Shown here in pieces: positions 61,231-64,000 of a DNA stretch of 64,000 bases. Source of the DNA: Muribaculum sp. GTDB lineage: Bacteria; Bacteroidota; Bacteroidia; Bacteroidales; Muribaculaceae. The stretch lies in assembly GCA_023666965.1 (NCBI GenBank), contig JAMPAZ010000001.1, forward strand, positions 541,838 to 605,837, in the 5' to 3' direction. Position numbers and translations under genes: made by a program. How positions within the stretch are numbered: position 1 is the stretch's first letter; each line of letters starts with the position of its first letter. The notes under the pieces are model-generated. The model was not told where the DNA came from and did not search any database. It saw only the letters and a list, made by a program, of their open reading frames with translations.

Positions 61231-64000
61231 TTAATTCCCAATATCTTTCAACAGTGTCTCCACTGCAATCTTCAATTGTTGGTCTTCACCGGTGACAATG
61301 ACGGCCGGGTCATTGGCTACTTTTATATCCGGTTCGAGTTGGCTGTTCTCAAGATAGTTACCTTCCGCAGTCCGGTAGCCGATAACCGGAACGCCGAATA
61401 TCAACGTCGGATCCTGCATAGTAATCCAGTTTACGGAAGTCATAGTTCCCGGAACAGGCATCCCGACAAGTTTGCCCATCTTTTTATGTTTATAAACCCA
61501 CGGAGTTCCGTGTGCATTACTGTAATTTGCCTCGCACTGAAGCATAATGCTCGGTTTATTCCACCTCCGGCTCGGCATATCGCAGACATCCTGGCCGCGA
61601 ATCACCTGGGTCAGATATTTTTCTCCGCTGAACAACACCTCTATATCTTCATGCAGACGGCCACCCCCGTTCCATCGGGTATCAATCACTATACCGTCCT
61701 TATCTACATACTTTCCGAGAAGGTCGATGTAAATATTACGGAAACTTTCGTCATCCATCGAGCGCAGATGAACATACCCCAGGCGACCTCCGGACAGACT
61801 GTCAACATCCGCCGCACGCTGCTTAACCCAGCGGTCGTAGAGTAGATTGTTCATTCGGGCCGTAGTAATCGGAAGGACAACTTCGTCGACAGAATTTCCG
61901 CCGTTGAATACAGTCACCAAGGTCTTTTTCCCTGCAATATCGGCAAAAAGCACCGTGAAGTCAGTGGAATCGTTTATTTCAACCCCATTGATTTTCTCGA
62001 TAATCGACCCCCTCTTAACGACAGTATTGGTGTGGTCAAAAGGCCCATGTTCAACCACCTCGGCCACCTTTAACCCGGGACCGTAATGATTCCAATCATA
62101 GAGCAGGCCAAGCGATGCAGTTACCTCGCCCCGATTAGTTGGATAGTAACGTGAGCCGGTATGCGATGCATTAAGCTCGCCCAAAAGTTCGCTAAGCATC
62201 TCCTGAAAATCGTAGTTATTGTCGATATGCGGAAGGAATTTAGCGTAAGCCTCAGTCATAGCCTCCCAGTCACATCCGTGATATGTGGTCTCATAGAAAC
62301 GGTTTTTAACCTCCTGCTTCACATAATTGTACATATAATCACGCTCGCGACGCGGATCGATCTTCATTACAGCAGAATATGTTATAGGCTTTATCGACTC
62401 GGAGCTTACAGTCATCCGGCTCATGCCGTCAGGCCCGAGTATAAACATGACATCACCCTTCTTGTCGAGCTGCAGATGGCGCGAAGATGTGTTGAGCTTC
62501 GACACCATGGCCGTTTCGTGCTTGCGCAGATTTGTCTTCCAAAGGTCGTACTTGTCCTGGAAAGCCGTAAGATAATATAGATTCTCGCCGTCGGAGGTCA
62601 CTATGAAGTCGTTAATGTCCGATGATGCCGGAGTGACACGCACTATGCGGTTCTCCATATCGTCAAAGTCGATGACTATATCCTTGTTCTCTGTTTCGGC
62701 CTTATCTTCGCCTTCCGACTTCTTCTTTGACTTAGAATCCTTTTTTGAATCCTTCTTGTCAGCCTTTTCTTTATCTGCCTTCTGCTGCTTCTCAAGTTCC
62801 TTCAAAAGTTCGTAGTCCTCTTTGCTCAGGCGATACTTATCGTAGGCATCCTGATTCAGGAACGCAATCATCACATCTGTCTGCGAACCCCATGAGGCAT
62901 GGCTTCGCATACCGTAGCGGTCGCTTGCAAAAGCCAGTGCATTGCCGTCCAAGATCCATTTAGGAGTTGAATCAAAGTATGATGAACGAGTGATGTTGCG
63001 CACTTTGGGGTCGCCGGTGGTATTGACAACCGCTACGTCGCAGTATGGTTCGTGACCATTGCCGGTAAGCTCAAATGTAATCCACTTTCCATCGGGCGAC
63101 CATGAATAATAAAACGACCCGTTGCTCTCCGGATTTGTCGTGCCGTCAGTCAGCAAAGTCACCTTCTTAGAGGCCAAATCCATCACAGCGAGCTTGCGCC
63201 TGTCTTGTATGAACGCAAGTTGCTTTCCATCCGGCGAATACATGGGAGTGGTGCGCTCTACACCGTCCGAGGGGTCGAACAAGGCCTCCTCCACAATTAC
63301 CGTGGCGTTCGGGAAGTTCAAGTCGTCCTTCCGTCCCATTGTAGCCTTGTACAGATTGAAATGCCCGTCACGCTCGCTGACATAAACTAATGCCGTGCCA
63401 TCGGGCGACCATGTAATCTCTCCTTCAGCCTCAGGCGTATTAGTAATCTGCTTCGTAGTTCTATACTCTGTTGAAGTCACGAATATCTCTCCTCTGTCTT
63501 CAAAAGCCACCTGCTTTCCGTCGGGAGAAGCTATGGCCTGCGACGAGCTGCCGACACTACGTTTCACTACCGGATTCTCTTCGTCGAGAGTGACATTTAT
63601 CTCCAATTTTTCAGGAGCTGACGAACCTCTCTTGACATATATATCACCGTCGTAGGCAAACGCAAGCGTTCCGTCGGCACCCTGCGACAGGAATCTCACC
63701 GGATGGACAGAAAAGTCTGTTATTTGAGAAACTTTGGCCGGCGCGTCAATCTGAGCGGAATAGACGTTCATGGTTTTACCGTCGCGTTCACTAAGGAAAT
63801 ATACGGTACGACCGTCGATACCGAGCACAGGGTTGCGGTCTTCGCCGTCGTGCGCTGTAAGGTTCTTATGTTTCTTAGTCACGGGGTCGTAAGACCATAT
63901 ATCGCGTGTGACCGACGATGTATGGTGCTTGCGCCACTCGTCTTCCATGCCTTTGTTATCTTGATAGAGGAAGAACTTTCCGTCGGGCGAATAGCTGATC
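61231..64000 (-). CDS. Tricorn-like protease (S41 family), 5'-truncated by the window edge
   Basis: About 923 codons of a tricorn-type peptidase are visible. The reading frame is open to the window edge, and residues before Met at 63948 (SYSPDGKFFLYQDN) are clearly propeller sequence, so the true start lies outside. Propeller repeats with SPDGK motifs (ITWSPDGTALVYVSERDG, MYSPDGKQLAFI) come first. Then there is a Lys/Asp/Glu/Ser-rich linker (ADKEKADKKDSKKDSKSKKK), a second propeller, the helical C1 domain (FLPHIDNNYDFQEMLSELLG), a PDZ domain (GSIIEKINGVEINDSTDFT) and the S41 catalytic domain with VIDTRWNGGGRLHEDI and catalytic Ser in GTMTSVNWITMQDP. Such periplasmic peptidases degrade peptides; the exact role here is unknown. 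Confidence 0.95.
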   Translation of the reverse strand, partial: ISYSPDGKFFLYQDNKGMEDEWRKHHTSSVTRDIWSYDPVTKKHKNLTAHDGEDRNPVLGIDGRTVYFLSERDGKTMNVYSAQIDAPAKVSQITDFSVHPVRFLSQGADGTLAFAYDGDIYVKRGSSAPEKLEINVTLDEENPVVKRSVGSSSQAIASPDGKQVAFEDRGEIFVTSTEYRTTKQITNTPEAEGEITWSPDGTALVYVSERDGHFNLYKATMGRKDDLNFPNATVIVEEALFDPSDGVERTTPMYSPDGKQLAFIQDRRKLAVMDLASKKVTLLTDGTTNPESNGSFYYSWSPDGKWITFELTGNGHEPYCDVAVVNTTGDPKVRNITRSSYFDSTPKWILDGNALAFASDRYGMRSHASWGSQTDVMIAFLNQDAYDKYRLSKEDYELLKELEKQQKADKEKADKKDSKKDSKSKKKSEGEDKAETENKDIVIDFDDMENRIVRVTPASSDINDFIVTSDGENLYYLTAFQDKYDLWKTNLRKHETAMVSKLNTSSRHLQLDKKGDVMFILGPDGMSRMTVSSESIKPITYSAVMKIDPRRERDYMYNYVKQEVKNRFYETTYHGCDWEAMTEAYAKFLPHIDNNYDFQEMLSELLGELNASHTGSRYYPTNRGEVTASLGLLYDWNHYGPGLKVAEVVEHGPFDHTNTVVKRGSIIEKINGVEINDSTDFTVLFADIAGKKTLVTVFNGGNSVDEVVLPITTARMNNLLYDRWVKQRAADVDSLSGGRLGYVHLRSMDDESFRNIYIDLLGKYVDKDGIVIDTRWNGGGRLHEDIEVLFSGEKYLTQVIRGQDVCDMPSRRWNKPSIMLQCEANYSNAHGTPWVYKHKKMGKLVGMPVPGTMTSVNWITMQDPTLIFGVPVIGYRTAEGNYLENSQLEPDIKVANDPAVIVTGEDQQLKIAVETLLKDIGN

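Noticed and set aside
1-64000. CRISPR arrays, tRNA/rRNA genes, insertion sequences, integrase or att sites
   Set aside because: Intergenic spaces are all under 300 bp, and none shows regular repeats, a cloverleaf or transposase-type coding sequence.

Overview
The window is a 64 kb piece of a Bacteroidales chromosome, most like a gut or Muribaculaceae-type lineage. The signs are a SusC/SusD pair with a hybrid two-component regulator, SprA, a Wzi-type outer-membrane protein, the long Bacteroidetes form of NusB, and promoters of the TTTG-N19-21-TAnnTTTG type. Genes are densely packed, with no rRNA, tRNA, CRISPR array, insertion sequence or prophage gene. Both ends cut through genes: lon on the left and a tricorn-like protease on the right. 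No stretch of more than 300 bases lacks a gene; the longest is 37197-37493.

1-9946 (minus strand) carries the 3'-truncated lon, a threonine operon (thrA, a phosphoglycerate-mutase-like gene in the homoserine kinase slot, thrC), a lipocalin-like lipoprotein overlapping a Wzi-family gene, and surE. 10051-20752 is a small polysaccharide utilisation locus: hybrid two-component regulator, susC, susD and a GH30 glycosidase. Its regulator is split by one in-frame TAA. 20786-26019 holds rmuC, a serine hydrolase, uxaC and an aldo/keto reductase. 26037-37196 (minus) holds ruvA-sprA and a 91-residue membrane protein with a PstS-like lipoprotein and a TPR protein.

37494-42231 (plus) carries rarA, an ECF sigma factor with its probable anti-sigma factor and a DUF4252 protein, rpmH (51 codons) and a fucose-permease-type transporter. 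42206-49306 (minus) carries a PfkB kinase and a probable seven-gene run nusB-yajC-ybbR-coaE-DUF1599-doxX-tpiA. 49399-53370 (minus) carries pyrE, an SRPBCC protein, argH, a Rieske-like lipoprotein and fmt. 53632-60373 (plus) is a tripartite RND efflux operon ending in a PG0541-type small protein and an SGNH hydrolase. 60571-64000 (minus) holds a PepSY-like lipoprotein and the tricorn-like protease.

The most notable observations are the stop-interrupted regulator, with 30-bp-spaced direct repeats upstream of the susC promoter it should control; a large internal duplication in NusB; a 21-bp tandem repeat upstream of the efflux promoter; a phosphoglycerate-mutase relative standing in for homoserine kinase; a Rieske-like lipoprotein with altered metal ligands; and several long perfect hairpins in leaders and between genes.
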